Below are positions 51,524 through 62,823 of a stretch of 64,000 nt of DNA, one piece after another. The stretch's first letter is position 1, and the number at the start of each line of letters is the position of its first letter. The notes beneath the pieces were generated by a model that saw only the letters and a list, made by a program, of their open reading frames with translations, was not told where the DNA came from and did no database searches. This DNA comes from Companilactobacillus musae (lineage in GTDB: Bacteria > Bacillota > Bacilli > Lactobacillales > Lactobacillaceae): the NCBI RefSeq assembly GCF_003967595.1, contig NZ_BIFW01000002.1:124001-188000 (forward strand). The letters are read 5' to 3'. The position numbers and the translations under genes were made by a program.

Positions 51524-52912
51524 TTATTTCCAATCTTCACTATTTGATAGTGGTAATCTATCCCAAAAATCTTCTTTATTTGTTTGTCTCTGACGCGCAA
51601 TTGCCATTGCATGCTTAGGAATGTCGTTAGTAATAGTTGAACCAGCAGCAATAAACGAATGGTCAGACATTTCAACTGGAGCAATTATATTAGAATTGCT
51701 ACCAATGAATGAATGATCTCCAATATTACTGTGCCACTTCTTTACACCATCATAATTTACAAAGACAACTCCACAGCCAACATTAATATCAGTTCCAAGA
51801 GTAGCATCACCAACATAAGTTAAATGACCTACCTTAGTTCTATCACCAATTTTAGCATTTTTGATCTCACAGAAATTTCCAATGTGAACATCGCGACCAA
51901 TTTCAGCTTTTGGTCTTAGATGTGAATTAGGTCCTACGTTGCTACCTTTGTGCATAACAGCACTCTCGATAGTTGAACTAATAACCTCAACATTATCTTG
52001 AATTTCTGAATCAGAGATTCTTGAACCAGAACCAATAACACATTCTGAACCGATTGTTGTTTTACCAAAAATCTTTACGTTAGGTTCGATAACAGTATCG
52101 TTACCAATTTTAACGTCTACATCAATGTACGTATTGTCAGGATCAACAATCGTAACGCCATCACGCATATGTTTTTCGTTAATTCGACGTTGCATAATTT
52201 TTTCTGCTTGTGATAGAGCAACACGATCATTAACACCTAATGATTCACTAAGATCAGCCATTTGATAAGCTGAAACCTTCTTACCCTCTTCTTTAAGCAA
52301 TGAAATTACATCTGGCAAGTAATATTCACCTTGGGCATTATCATTATTAACTTTGTGCAATTCTTCAAACAATAGTTTGTTATCAAAGCACAAAACGCCA
52401 GTATTGATTTCTTGAATTTCTTGCTCACTTCTTGAAGCATCTTTTTGTTCAACAATCTTTTCAACATTGCCGTTACTATCACGGACAATACGACCATATC
52501 CGAATGGATTATCAGCATGTGCTGTCAAAATTGTTGCAGCTGCTCCTTCTTTTTCATGAAAATCAAACAATTTCTCAAAAGTATCAGCAGTAAACAAAGG
52601 AGTATCACCAGTAGCTACTAGTGTAATACCATCCTTGTCACCTAAATCCTTCTCAGTCTGTAATACAGCATGACCTGTACCCAGTTGCTCAGATTGCAAA
52701 GCATATTTTGTTCTATCACCTAATAAAGCTTTTACTTTATCAGCACCATTACCAATAACAGTTTCAATTAGATCAGGTTGGACCTTTTCTACTTGTGTTA
52801 AGACATGGTCGACCATAGCTCTACCAGCGACAGGATGCAATACTTTGTATAATCTAGACTTCATTCTTGTACCTTTTCCAGCTGCAAGAATTATTACATA
52901 ACGATTCGACAT
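51524..52912 (-). CDS. glmU: Bifunctional UDP-GlcNAc pyrophosphorylase / GlcN-1-P acetyltransferase
   Basis: Makes UDP-GlcNAc for wall and teichoic acid. It has 462 residues. The N-terminal nucleotidyltransferase domain (about 1-230) has [22 protein letters not shown] and [12 protein letters not shown]. The C-terminal left-handed beta-helix (about 255-455) has repeated hexapeptides such as [14 protein letters not shown], with the acetyltransferase site FVNYDG. GAAGGGAG precedes the ATG. It forms an operon with prs. Confidence 0.97.
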   Translation of the reverse strand: MSNRYVIILAAGKGTRMKSRLYKVLHPVAGRAMVDHVLTQVEKVQPDLIETVIGNGADKVKALLGDRTKYALQSEQLGTGHAVLQTEKDLGDKDGITLVATGDTPLFTADTFEKLFDFHEKEGAAATILTAHADNPFGYGRIVRDSNGNVEKIVEQKDASRSEQEIQEINTGVLCFDNKLLFEELHKVNNDNAQGEYYLPDVISLLKEEGKKVSAYQMADLSESLGVNDRVALSQAEKIMQRRINEKHMRDGVTIVDPDNTYIDVDVKIGNDTVIEPNVKIFGKTTIGSECVIGSGSRISDSEIQDNVEVISSTIESAVMHKGSNVGPNSHLRPKAEIGRDVHIGNFCEIKNAKIGDRTKVGHLTYVGDATLGTDINVGCGVVFVNYDGVKKWHSNIGDHSFIGSNSNIIAPVEMSDHSFIAAGSTITNDIPKHAMAIARQRQTNKEDFWDRLPLSNSEDWK

Positions 52913-52942
52913 CAGAAACTCCCTTCAGTCATTCAAATATCC

Positions 52943-52970
52943 TTATATATAATAGCATTATTATATATAA
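52943..52970. repeat. 28-nt perfect AT inverted repeat upstream of glmU
   Basis: TTATATATAATA and TATTATATATAA flank GCAT. It lies between purR and glmU. It could supply a -10 region (TATTAT) downstream of a TTGAGC box on the minus strand. Confidence 0.6.
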
Positions 52971-52986
52971 CTGCTCAATCAAGAAT

Positions 52987-53829
52987 TTATTCAAAATAAC
53001 TGAAATCGGTATTAGTTAAATAATTTCCCGGTTCCACATTTAAAATACGGTTTTGTGTATCAATTTTTGTCACTTTAAAGATCGACGTTATATCGGCGTC
53101 ACCAAATTGACTGTGTAGATTGATGTTCTCAGCAAAGACCGTTGCACCAACAAAAATGGCATTAAATTCTGAGATCAAACTACGCAAGCCATTAATAGTT
53201 CCGCCACCCTTCATAAAGTCATCAACTACTAATACTCTTGAACCTTCTTCTAAACTACGTTTTGAAAGTTCCATCTTTTCTACTCGATCTGATGAACCTG
53301 AGGCATAGTTAACACTAATTGTTGATCCTTCGGTGATTTTAGAATCACGACGAACAATCACAAATGGAATGTTCAAGAAATTAGCTACGCTTTGAGCAAT
53401 TGGTATACCTTTAGTGGCAACCGTCATAACGACATCAATTGAACTCTGTGAATACTGAGTTGCAATCATTCTTCCAACAGTTCTCAAAAGTTCTGGATCG
53501 GCTAATAAATCGGTTAGATACAAATAGCCCCCTGGCAAAATACGGTTGGGTTCAACCAAGCGCTTAGATGTTTCCTCAATAAATTCAGTTGCTTCTTTTT
53601 TAGAGATTCCTGGTGTAAAAATCACTCCTCCACCAGCTCCAGGTAAAGTTTCCAAAACCCCGATTCCTCTGATCATAAAAGTTCTTCGTAAAATTCCTAA
53701 ATCCTCAGATATTGATGACTTAGCTGATTCGTAACGATCGGCAAAAAATGCCAAAGAAATCAATGTGTGTGGTCGTTCAAGTAAATAGCGAGTCATATCA
53801 ATTAAACGTTCGCTTCTTCGTGTTTTCAT
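52987..53829 (-). CDS. purR: Purine operon regulator PurR
   Basis: PRPP-sensing transcription factor of Gram-positive bacteria, a repressor in Bacillus and an activator in lactococci. From the ATG with TAGGAG about 9 nt upstream it has 280 residues, opening MKTRRSERLIDMTRYLLE. The N-terminal winged helix (about 1-75) is followed by a phosphoribosyltransferase-like domain with the PRPP loop VLVVDDFMKGGGT. A longer frame at 53886 has no ribosome site. It lies upstream of glmU-prs, like Bacillus purR-glmU-prs. Confidence 0.95.
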   Translation of the reverse strand: MKTRRSERLIDMTRYLLERPHTLISLAFFADRYESAKSSISEDLGILRRTFMIRGIGVLETLPGAGGGVIFTPGISKKEATEFIEETSKRLVEPNRILPGGYLYLTDLLADPELLRTVGRMIATQYSQSSIDVVMTVATKGIPIAQSVANFLNIPFVIVRRDSKITEGSTISVNYASGSSDRVEKMELSKRSLEEGSRVLVVDDFMKGGGTINGLRSLISEFNAIFVGATVFAENINLHSQFGDADITSIFKVTKIDTQNRILNVEPGNYLTNTDFSYFE

Positions 53830-53931
53830 CTTTTTTTCTCCTAAAACATATCTTCCTACAAGATTATAAAGCAAAACAGTGAACAATTCATGTTTTTTTG
53901 GAATGAAAACGGGTTAGTATCTTAACTTTCA

Positions 53932-54132
53932 TAAGGATTCCGTCCTCCACTGCGCTAGAAATCAATCCCTAGTCCGGAGCAACAAAGAAAATGGTCTCAG
54001 CCGCGGAATTGTTCTTAGTGGGGAACCCACTTAGAACAAGGCCAGTATTTGAGATGATTGTGAACCTCAATTAGCTCAAATCTGTGCCCGCAGCGTTCCA
54101 GCTCAATTTTCCTTGTTGCAGAGGACGGCATC
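53932..54132 (-). repeat. Structured intergenic repeat, copy C (longest)
   Basis: 201-bp copy in minus orientation with near-matching ends (AAGATGCCGTCCTC and GAGGACGGAATCC). The inner stem is GCAACAAGG with CTTTGTTGC. P2 and P3 hairpins match copies A and B with compensating changes. An extra arm near the left end contains CTAGTCCGGAG. The element is flanked by TTTCA on both sides (53927-53931 and 54133-54137), which could be a 5-bp target duplication. It lies between the veg terminator and purR. Confidence 0.85.
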
Positions 54133-54150
54133 TTTCAATCATCCTCCCAC

Positions 54151-54186
54151 AAAAAAAGAGGCTTGAACATTTCTGTTCAAACCTCC
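54151..54186 (-). terminator. Terminator of veg
   Basis: GAGGTTTGAACA pairs with TGTTCAAGCCTC around GAAA, with seven T residues on the minus strand. Confidence 0.85.
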
Positions 54187-54202
54187 TAAATAGTGACCTT
54201 TA

Positions 54203-54478
54203 TTACTCAGCTTCAACTTCTGGATCAGTCTCAGCAGATTCTTCGCTATCAAATTTGATATCAATTGATTTTGTTAACAAATCAGCATAACTATATGAAA
54301 CTCTTTCAAATGAATTTTCATTTTGATCTAAATCAACGACAAAAACTGAATGGAATGTTTCTGATAAGGTTCCGCGACGACGGACCACCTTTTTACGACC
54401 TGCTTGTGCGACAATAGTTAAATTCTCACCTAAGTGTGAATCCAAATTACTCTTGATTGTCTTCAATGATGTTGGCAT
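54203..54478 (-). CDS. veg: Veg protein
   Basis: Small Firmicute protein linked in Bacillus to biofilm-gene expression. It has 91 residues from the ATG, opening MPTSLKTIKSNLDSHLG and containing KKVVRRRGTLSETFHSVFVV. The tail is acidic. AAGGAGTG lies about 9 nt upstream and is part of a small hairpin (separate entry). It lies between rsmA and purR, as in Bacillus. Confidence 0.92.
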   Translation of the reverse strand: MPTSLKTIKSNLDSHLGENLTIVAQAGRKKVVRRRGTLSETFHSVFVVDLDQNENSFERVSYSYADLLTKSIDIKFDSEESAETDPEVEAE

Positions 54479-54486
54479 TATAATAA

Positions 54487-54503
54487 TCACTCCTTAGGAG
54501 TGA
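54487..54503 (-). promoter_or_regulatory. Hairpin sequestering the veg ribosome site
   Basis: TCACTCC and GGAGTGA pair around a 3-nt loop. The 3' arm contains the veg Shine-Dalgarno. Confidence 0.5.
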
Positions 54504-54553
54504 AATTCTACCATGATTCATTGAAAATTTCAAGAAAATAATATATTTGTAAT

Positions 54554-55435
54554 CTAATTTTTGCTGAATTCTATTGCCATTTGTTTAAATTGTGCAATGG
54601 AAACTTGCTCTCCACGGGCATTTTCCGCAATTCCACATTTTTCAAAAACATTTTTTATACTTTCACGATTTTCATCAGTTCTACCTAACCAGTTCAATAA
54701 ATTATTCATTAAACTTTTACGTTTTTGCATGAAAGATGAGCGCACCAATTTATTGAAGAAAACTGGATCTTCAATATCAACTTGCTCTTTAGGCAAACGT
54801 TCTAAAACAGCTACTGCTGAATCAACTTTAGGTCTAGGAATGAATGACTTACTACCAACAATACGATCAATTCTGGCTTTCATCTGTGTCTGAACTGCAA
54901 TCGTCAAAGATCCGTATTCACGGTGTCCCGGAACAGCCGTGATTCTTTCAGCAACTTCCTTTTGCATCATTAAAACTAACGATTGGAAAGGATAGTCACT
55001 TTCGATCAAATTCAACATAATTGGTGTCGTAATATAGTATGGCAAGTTCGCAACTACCTTGATAGTCTTACCTTGCAGATTATTTTCTTCAACAAATTTA
55101 TCTAAATCAACTTTTAATATATCTTGATTGATGACATCGATATTATCGTAATATTGCAATGTATCAGCCAAAACTGGTATCAAATTATCATCGATTTCAA
55201 ATGCATAAACGTGTTCTGATACTTGAGCTAACTTCTCAGTCAAAGCTCCAATACCAGGTCCAATTTCAATAGCTATTTCATCAGGCTTTAAACCACTTGC
55301 ATCCACAATATCGTCTAAAACTTTTTCATTGGTTAAGAAATTTTGTCCTAAACTTTTTTTTGCGCGTAATTTGTACTTACGCATAATATCATTCGTACGA
55401 ATAGGATCAGCAATACTTAATCTATTTTGTGTCAT
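54554..55435 (-). CDS. rsmA: 16S rRNA (adenine1518-N6/adenine1519-N6)-dimethyltransferase
   Basis: Dimethylates two adjacent adenosines in the 3' hairpin of 16S rRNA (KsgA). From the ATG after GAAGGAAG it has 293 residues. The SAM site reads AIEIGPGIGALTEKLA and the catalytic motif NLPYYITTPI. The C-terminal helical domain includes VDSAVAVLERL. It overlaps the end of rnmV by 14 nt. tatD-rnmV-rsmA-veg is conserved in Bacilli. Confidence 0.96.
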   Translation of the reverse strand: MTQNRLSIADPIRTNDIMRKYKLRAKKSLGQNFLTNEKVLDDIVDASGLKPDEIAIEIGPGIGALTEKLAQVSEHVYAFEIDDNLIPVLADTLQYYDNIDVINQDILKVDLDKFVEENNLQGKTIKVVANLPYYITTPIMLNLIESDYPFQSLVLMMQKEVAERITAVPGHREYGSLTIAVQTQMKARIDRIVGSKSFIPRPKVDSAVAVLERLPKEQVDIEDPVFFNKLVRSSFMQKRKSLMNNLLNWLGRTDENRESIKNVFEKCGIAENARGEQVSIAQFKQMAIEFSKN

Positions 55436-56003
55436 GTGTACTTCCTTCATCAAAATTTTTAACCGCAGCTAATAAATCATTAGGAGCTACTTGAAACATA
55501 TTTAGTCGATTTAAAAATTGTTTAGCATTAGTATAGCCAATTTTTAGTTCAGAGCCTACGAACAAACGTCTTTGATGAGAATCAGGTTCTCCGATTAAGC
55601 CCAAGTTAACCATATCAGTTTGATCATAATCTTTAAAAGCTTCGTTTGTCTGTGTATAAACTGCTGCTAATGCCGCTTTTATATCAGCATCTTTGGCATG
55701 CTCAATTCCCAAACTACCATCACTATGTTTAGGAACTGCTCTATCCCTAGGCAAAAACGCTTGTTTAGCATCTGGAACTGCCTTTTGAATAATCGTTCGT
55801 AAACGATTGCCATTAAAATCAGGATCAGTGAAAATAATAACACCACGTTTGGCTTGAGCAATTTTAATTCGTTTAATTGTTTCTTCACTGAGAGCCGAAC
55901 CCGTTGTTTCCAACGTATCGACACCATCGTCACCAAAACAATCTTTCAGACGATTGGTATCTGATTTACCCTCAACTACAATAATTTCTTTTATTTTTGT
56001 CAT
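55422..56003 (-). CDS. rnmV: Ribonuclease M5
   Basis: Toprim endonuclease that matures 5S rRNA precursors. It has 193 residues. The toprim glutamate lies in IVVEGKSDTNRL and the DxD in FTDPDFNGNRLR. The C-terminal domain has the GLIGEPDSHQRR motif. It starts 2 nt after tatD and overlaps rsmA, so it is translationally coupled. Confidence 0.94.
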   Translation of the reverse strand: MTKIKEIIVVEGKSDTNRLKDCFGDDGVDTLETTGSALSEETIKRIKIAQAKRGVIIFTDPDFNGNRLRTIIQKAVPDAKQAFLPRDRAVPKHSDGSLGIEHAKDADIKAALAAVYTQTNEAFKDYDQTDMVNLGLIGEPDSHQRRLFVGSELKIGYTNAKQFLNRLNMFQVAPNDLLAAVKNFDEGSTHDTK

Positions 56004-56005
56004 AA

Positions 56006-56766
56006 TTATAGATTATACACTTGGTGAGCATTGTTAAAAGTATGTTCTGCCACTACATCAGGTGCAATATCCTTATATTTAGCAATCGCATCAACTACGT
56101 ATCTCGTATACGCTGGTTGATTAGAATGACCACGATATGGTTCTGGAGTTAAATATGGTGCATCAGTTTCTACCAACAAACGATCCAAAGGTGTATTTTT
56201 AGCTGACTCATGAACTTCAGGGGCGTTTTTAAATGAAACTACACCACTATATGAAATCCACAATCCAAGGTCAAGAAATTTATTAAGCCAATTTATATCG
56301 CCATTGAAACTGTGCATGATAATACCCGACTTAGACATATCATGATTTTTTAAAATTTGATACATATCATCAAAAGCATCCCGACAATGAATTGAAACTG
56401 GCATATTGTATTGTTTAGCAATATCAAGTTGTTGAATCAAAACTTTCTGTTGAATCTTAGGATCTGGATCTTCTTCCCAATGATAATCCAATCCAATTTC
56501 ACCAATTCCTACCACTTCAGGAAGCTTGATCTGATTGACCAATTGTTCTTCATTATATTCTTTAGCAAATTCTGGATGCCAGCCAACTACGGCATGAAGT
56601 GGTTGATAGTTTTGAGCTAAGCGAATAGCCTCAATATTAAACTCTTCATTTGATCCAATTATAGCCATCTCTACAACATCTAATTCTTTAGCATTATCAA
56701 TAAACTGTTGAGTTTTACCAACAAAAGCTTCGTCATTCAAATGTGTATGAGTATCAAAGATTTTCA

Positions 56767-56767
<1 letters not shown>
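56006..56767 (-). CDS. tatD: TatD-family metal-dependent deoxyribonuclease
   Basis: Metal-dependent DNase of the amidohydrolase fold, 253 residues. Metal ligands appear in DTHTHLND, GEIGLDYHW, SIHCRDAF and MHSFNGD, and ETDAPYLTPEPYRG. Its ATG overlaps the metG stop as TAATG. It is often encoded beside metG in Firmicutes. Confidence 0.95.
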
Positions 56768-58833
<2,066 letters not shown>

Positions 58834-59547
58834 TTATATTTGTGAAAAAACGTTCGTAGCATCGTCATCAATAGCTAAGATCGATGAATCGATGTTTAAA
58901 TCTTCTTTATTTATGACAACCAATTTAGCCTTAGGTGAACCGTATTCCAGTAATCCAGCAAATGGATACACTTTGAAACTAGTTCCAACTACTACTAACA
59001 AATCAGCCTTTTGAACCATCAATGCAGCATTACGAAAGTTATCCGGATTAATATTTTCGCCATACAAAACCGTCGTACCCGGACGAATGATTCCATTATC
59101 TTCGTGATGTCTAAAGTCCTTTAAATATTCTTTATAATCAAACTCTTTCCCACAGGTCAAGCAATGAATATTATCGTATAAATTTCCATGAAATTCCACG
59201 ACATTTTTTGCCCCAGCTTTGGTATGCAACTTATCGACATTTTGCGTGACAATTGCTCCCTTTTGATTGCTGATCTCTGCCATCTTTTGATGAATAACAT
59301 TAGGCTTAGCGTCTGGAAAATACATATTATGAACTACAAAATCATGAAAGATATCAGGGTGTTTGACTAAATTATCGTGACTGAGCATGTATTCCGGCGG
59401 GAAATCATACTTTTCTTTCTTATAAAGTCCATTCTTGGAACGATAATCAGGAATACCAGACGGTACAGACACCCCAGCACCAGTTAGAAAAGTTACAAAC
59501 TTAGCTTGCGCCAATAGCTCCTTAAACTCTTCGACTTCTCTGGTCAT
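58834..59547 (-). CDS. NAD-dependent deacylase (sirtuin) with reduced zinc site
   Basis: Sir2-family protein-lysine deacylase of 237 residues. The NAD motifs are FLTGAGVSVPSGIPDYRSKN and TQNVDKLHTKAG, with the catalytic His in VEFHGNL and the ribose contact GTSFKVYPF. Only one cysteine pair (CLTCGKEF) remains. The second pair, normally before LRPxVVxFGE, is replaced by RHHEDNGIIRPGTTVLYGE. His residues might stand in. It is followed upstream by an HExxH protein gene 10 nt away, probably the same transcript. Confidence 0.88.
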   Translation of the reverse strand: MTREVEEFKELLAQAKFVTFLTGAGVSVPSGIPDYRSKNGLYKKEKYDFPPEYMLSHDNLVKHPDIFHDFVVHNMYFPDAKPNVIHQKMAEISNQKGAIVTQNVDKLHTKAGAKNVVEFHGNLYDNIHCLTCGKEFDYKEYLKDFRHHEDNGIIRPGTTVLYGENINPDNFRNAALMVQKADLLVVVGTSFKVYPFAGLLEYGSPKAKLVVINKEDLNIDSSILAIDDDATNVFSQI

Positions 59548-59557
59548 AGACTTTCTC

Positions 59558-60514
59558 CTATCTGATTAGATATTTGATTCCTTGCTCGTCAAAAACTTCT
59601 TGTACCTTATATTGATAAAAAGCTTTATAAAATTCTGGTGTTACCTTTGACGGATCCAAATTCAAAGTTGCCACACTCTGACCATCATTAATAGCAATCA
59701 AAGCAAATCCATCTTTTCCAGTTGCACGATTTTTATATTCAGAATGTTTGATCTGATAAGCTTGATTTAAACTCAAACGTAACTGACGTTTTGATACTAC
59801 CGGAGTTATATTCAAGAATGTATGAAAATGCAATCCTTGGTAACCATTAGAAATGATAATTTCATTATATGCATCTAGACTATTCACTAAAGCACGTCTA
59901 AATTGGAATGGAACTGACAAATCATTTTTCTCGGCAACTTCAACTAACTTATTAGCATATTTATATGACTTAGGAAACTCATTTTGCCAATCTGCATCCT
60001 TGCTATGCTCACCGAATATAATTCCATCAAACATAATTAAAGTGCGATAGAAGCGCATATTTGCCAAATCCAACTCTACTTTTGGATGTAAAGCAGCTTC
60101 TACGCCCTTCAAATATTCAGCCTTAATTTGATCGGTATATGTTCCGTCTTCTTTTTGCTTCTTTAAAACTGTTACATGTTCCAAAGTTTCAAAAACAGAG
60201 TTAGCAATTGCTAAAATACGACCGTCTAGATCTTCTTGACCTGTTGTTACTGCACAATCAATACTAGGTTCATCAGATAATTCCAATTCAATATGATGCA
60301 ACTCGTGTGACAAGACAAAATCGCTGAATTTTTCATTTGTGATAACTACCTTAATGTCGTCACCTTTGATTTCATGATCGGCCTGGTCTAAGGTCAAGAA
60401 ATCCTGATCAACGTAATCTGAATACAATGTTATTTTCTTATTATATTGTTGTTCAATTTTTTCAACCTGTTTTACAATATGGTCAGACAATTCATTATTA
60501 TTTAATTGTTTCAT
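59558..60514 (-). CDS. Uncharacterised protein with HExxH motif
   Basis: 318-residue soluble protein that I cannot assign with confidence. It has HELHH (about residues 75-79) in a hydrophobic helix (FVLSHELHHIELEL), followed about 45 residues later by SVFETLEHV, whose Glu could be the third metal ligand. This pattern suggests a gluzincin-type metallopeptidase fold. The IpaB/EvcA-type lactobacillar family is another possibility. There is no signal peptide, so it is cytoplasmic. The gene precedes the sirtuin and is divergent from the PEBP gene with only 31 bp between them. Confidence 0.55.
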   Translation of the reverse strand: MKQLNNNELSDHIVKQVEKIEQQYNKKITLYSDYVDQDFLTLDQADHEIKGDDIKVVITNEKFSDFVLSHELHHIELELSDEPSIDCAVTTGQEDLDGRILAIANSVFETLEHVTVLKKQKEDGTYTDQIKAEYLKGVEAALHPKVELDLANMRFYRTLIMFDGIIFGEHSKDADWQNEFPKSYKYANKLVEVAEKNDLSVPFQFRRALVNSLDAYNEIIISNGYQGLHFHTFLNITPVVSKRQLRLSLNQAYQIKHSEYKNRATGKDGFALIAINDGQSVATLNLDPSKVTPEFYKAFYQYKVQEVFDEQGIKYLIR

Positions 60515-60545
60515 TATTAATACCTCTTACAAAGGAGATTTTTGG

Positions 60546-61052
60546 ATGGAAATAAATGTAGCTTTAACAAATAATTTATTACCAGATAAGTATGGTAAAC
60601 ATGCGGCTGCCAAGGATATAAAAAATGGGAAACCAATTATTAGTTTCCCAATTAAGTTATCAAATATTCCGGCAGAAGCAAAAACTATTGCTTTAACCTT
60701 TACTGATCCCGATTCAATCCCTGTTTGTGGTTTTGAATGGATTCACTGGACAGCTGCTAATATTCCTAGCTCTCAAGTCGAAATTCCTGAAAACTTCAGT
60801 CAAAAAGCAACTGGACCAGTTGTTCAAGGAAAAAATAGTGCTGCCAGTCCATTACTGAATGGCTCAACGGAATTTTCCGTTGGCTATAATGGACCTAATC
60901 CACCAGACCAAACCCATGACTACGTTCTCAAGGTATTTGCTCTGGATGACAATCTTGATTTGGAAAATGGTTTTTGGATGAACGAACTATTGCACAAGAT
61001 GGACGGTCACATTGTGGCTAGTGCACAAAAGACTTTACCAAGTCGAGCTTAA
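60546..61052 (+). CDS. YbhB/YbcL-family PEBP-like protein
   Basis: 168-residue member of the Raf-kinase-inhibitor/phosphatidylethanolamine-binding family. The family motifs TDPDSIPVCGFEWIHW and GYNGPNPPDQTHDY are clear. The physiological role in bacteria is unknown. AAAGGAG lies 9 nt before the ATG. It is monocistronic and convergent with the ppx-type gene 4 nt away. Confidence 0.85.
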   Translation: MEINVALTNNLLPDKYGKHAAAKDIKNGKPIISFPIKLSNIPAEAKTIALTFTDPDSIPVCGFEWIHWTAANIPSSQVEIPENFSQKATGPVVQGKNSAASPLLNGSTEFSVGYNGPNPPDQTHDYVLKVFALDDNLDLENGFWMNELLHKMDGHIVASAQKTLPSRA

Positions 61053-61056
61053 TTCA

Positions 61057-61977
61057 TTATTTATCTTGAAGATTCATTTTATGGAAATAGTTAAAAACAT
61101 AACCTTCTCTAACTCCGAAATTCGAAAAACGAATTTCTTTAGAGGGGGTTTTTTTGATGATCTCTGAAATTATCAAAATTCCACCTAAAATGACTTCATA
61201 TCTACCATCGCTTAGCTCTTTAATCTGACTGCGTTCCTCTAATGATGCGTGAATCAATTGATTAAATAACTCGTCAATTTGATCACACGAAATCACAGAA
61301 TTATGCAAAGTCTTTTTATTCTTGCCTTCACGATTCAAGATACTAGTAACTGCCCTCAAAGTTCCACCTAGACCAACAAAATTAGCTGGCGTATTCATCC
61401 AATGAAGATCTTCTAGACGGCGACTAATATCTTTTCTTGCTGCTTGTAATTGATTCTCTTTTATTGGATCACTCGCTAAATATAAATCAGAAATTGAAAT
61501 GGCACCAATTGGAATACTAAGACCGTGTTTAAGACGACCCTTTTTAGCCAAACTGATTTCACTACTACCGCCGCCAACATCAACGATTAAAGCATCTTTG
61601 ATCCGCATCGTACTTCTGACCGCAACATAATCATAATATGCTTCTTCTTTTTCGTTAATGATCTCTAGTTGCAAGCCAGTCTCTTTCAAAACAGCAAAAA
61701 TCAATTGTTCTTGATTCTTAGCCATTCTTACTGCAGCAGTAGCGATTAAGCTAATCTGATCAACTTGATACCTTTCAATTCTAGTTTGAAATTTCTTTAG
61801 AACATCAATTGTTTCTTCAATCTGATCATTGGTCAATAGTCGACTCTGAGTGATTGATTTTCCTAGTCTAACAGGCTCTCGCCAACGATCCAAAGTTTTA
61901 AAACGATTCTTCTTTGAAGATTTATAAACTGATGTTCTAATGGAGTTAGATCCAATTTCAATAACTGCTAACTTCAA
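61057..61977 (-). CDS. Ppx/GppA-family phosphatase
   Basis: Exopolyphosphatase or pppGpp phosphatase of the ASKHA fold. I prefer the TTG start giving 306 residues, opening MKLAVIEIGSNSIRTSVYK, which matches family starts. The ATG at 61995 lies only 7 nt after a TATAAT box. Motifs include IATAAVRMAKNQ, LIVDVGGGSSEISL, and VGLGGTLRAVTS. The substrate cannot be told. It follows fetB behind a terminator. Confidence 0.85.
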   Translation of the reverse strand: MKLAVIEIGSNSIRTSVYKSSKKNRFKTLDRWREPVRLGKSITQSRLLTNDQIEETIDVLKKFQTRIERYQVDQISLIATAAVRMAKNQEQLIFAVLKETGLQLEIINEKEEAYYDYVAVRSTMRIKDALIVDVGGGSSEISLAKKGRLKHGLSIPIGAISISDLYLASDPIKENQLQAARKDISRRLEDLHWMNTPANFVGLGGTLRAVTSILNREGKNKKTLHNSVISCDQIDELFNQLIHASLEERSQIKELSDGRYEVILGGILIISEIIKKTPSKEIRFSNFGVREGYVFNYFHKMNLQDK

Positions 61978-62002
61978 ATTTACATCACATCCCATTGTAC
62001 CA

Positions 62003-62008
62003 ATTATA
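62003..62008 (-). promoter_or_regulatory. -10 box of the Ppx/GppA gene
   Basis: A TATAAT element on the minus strand in the run TATATAATTGG, 7 nt before an ATG. The position is approximate by one or two bases. It favours the downstream TTG start. Confidence 0.5.
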
Positions 62009-62009
62009 T

Positions 62010-62042
62010 AAAAAAATAGACCTACATAGTAGGTCTATTTGA
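62010..62042 (-). terminator. Terminator of fetAB
   Basis: AAATAGACCTAC pairs with GTAGGTCTATTT around TAT and is followed by T residues on the minus strand. Confidence 0.85.
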
Positions 62043-62049
62043 GATAAAG

Positions 62050-62823
62050 CTAAGAAATTAAATCATTTTTTAATTGTTTACGGTCATTAAAGAACTGTTT
62101 ATAGCCTAAATAACAAGAAATAATTGAACCAATACTCGTTGAAGCCAATAACATAAAAGTAACCATAATCTGATATTTGATAGCCTTAACTGGATCAACA
62201 CCCGCAAAAATCAAGCCTGACATCATTCCTGGCAAACTGACTAGCCCCAATGTTTTAATTGAATCAATCGTTGGTTGCATGCCACTTTTAATACTGTCAC
62301 GCAATATATCTAAAGAAGCCAATTTGATATCTGCACCCAAAGCCAATTTTTCCAGAACTTGTTGATGACGATCGGTAAAAGTTTGCTTCATATTGCGATA
62401 ACAAAGTCCAATTGCCACCATAATGTTACTAGCAATCATTCCTGTCACCGGTACAATCTGCTCGGGAACAAATTTAATCGAACCAGTTAAAACTAAAGTC
62501 GTCAAAGTAATCGTCGTACCAACAAATATGGCTAACAGCGACGATTGAAAAGCCTTGGGAATACCATTACCACGTTTTCCTGCATTCCAGGAAGCATTAA
62601 TTACAATGATGATAAAACAAGCCAAAGTTAACCAATTGTCATTAGCTTTAATAACAAACTTTAAAATGTATCCAACAATCGACAACTGAATGATTGCTCG
62701 GATAACGCCAATAATAATATCTTTATCAATATGTAATTTCTCAATATAGCCAATAACTAAAGCTACCAACACCAACACAAATCCTAAAGCCAAAGTAGAA
62801 TTAGAAACCGTTAAATTAGTCAT
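62050..62823 (-). CDS. fetB: ABC iron-export permease FetB-like
   Basis: UPF0014 membrane protein of 257 residues with about seven hydrophobic segments. In E. coli FetAB exports iron and aids peroxide resistance. From the ATG with GGAG about 9 nt upstream it opens MTNLTVSNSTLALG. It contains INASWNAGKRG and LVSLPGMMSGLIFAGVDPVKAIKYQI. A longer frame at 62886 lies within fetA and is unlikely. It overlaps fetA by 8 nt, indicating coupling. Confidence 0.88.
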   Translation of the reverse strand: MTNLTVSNSTLALGFVLVLVALVIGYIEKLHIDKDIIIGVIRAIIQLSIVGYILKFVIKANDNWLTLACFIIIVINASWNAGKRGNGIPKAFQSSLLAIFVGTTITLTTLVLTGSIKFVPEQIVPVTGMIASNIMVAIGLCYRNMKQTFTDRHQQVLEKLALGADIKLASLDILRDSIKSGMQPTIDSIKTLGLVSLPGMMSGLIFAGVDPVKAIKYQIMVTFMLLASTSIGSIISCYLGYKQFFNDRKQLKNDLIS

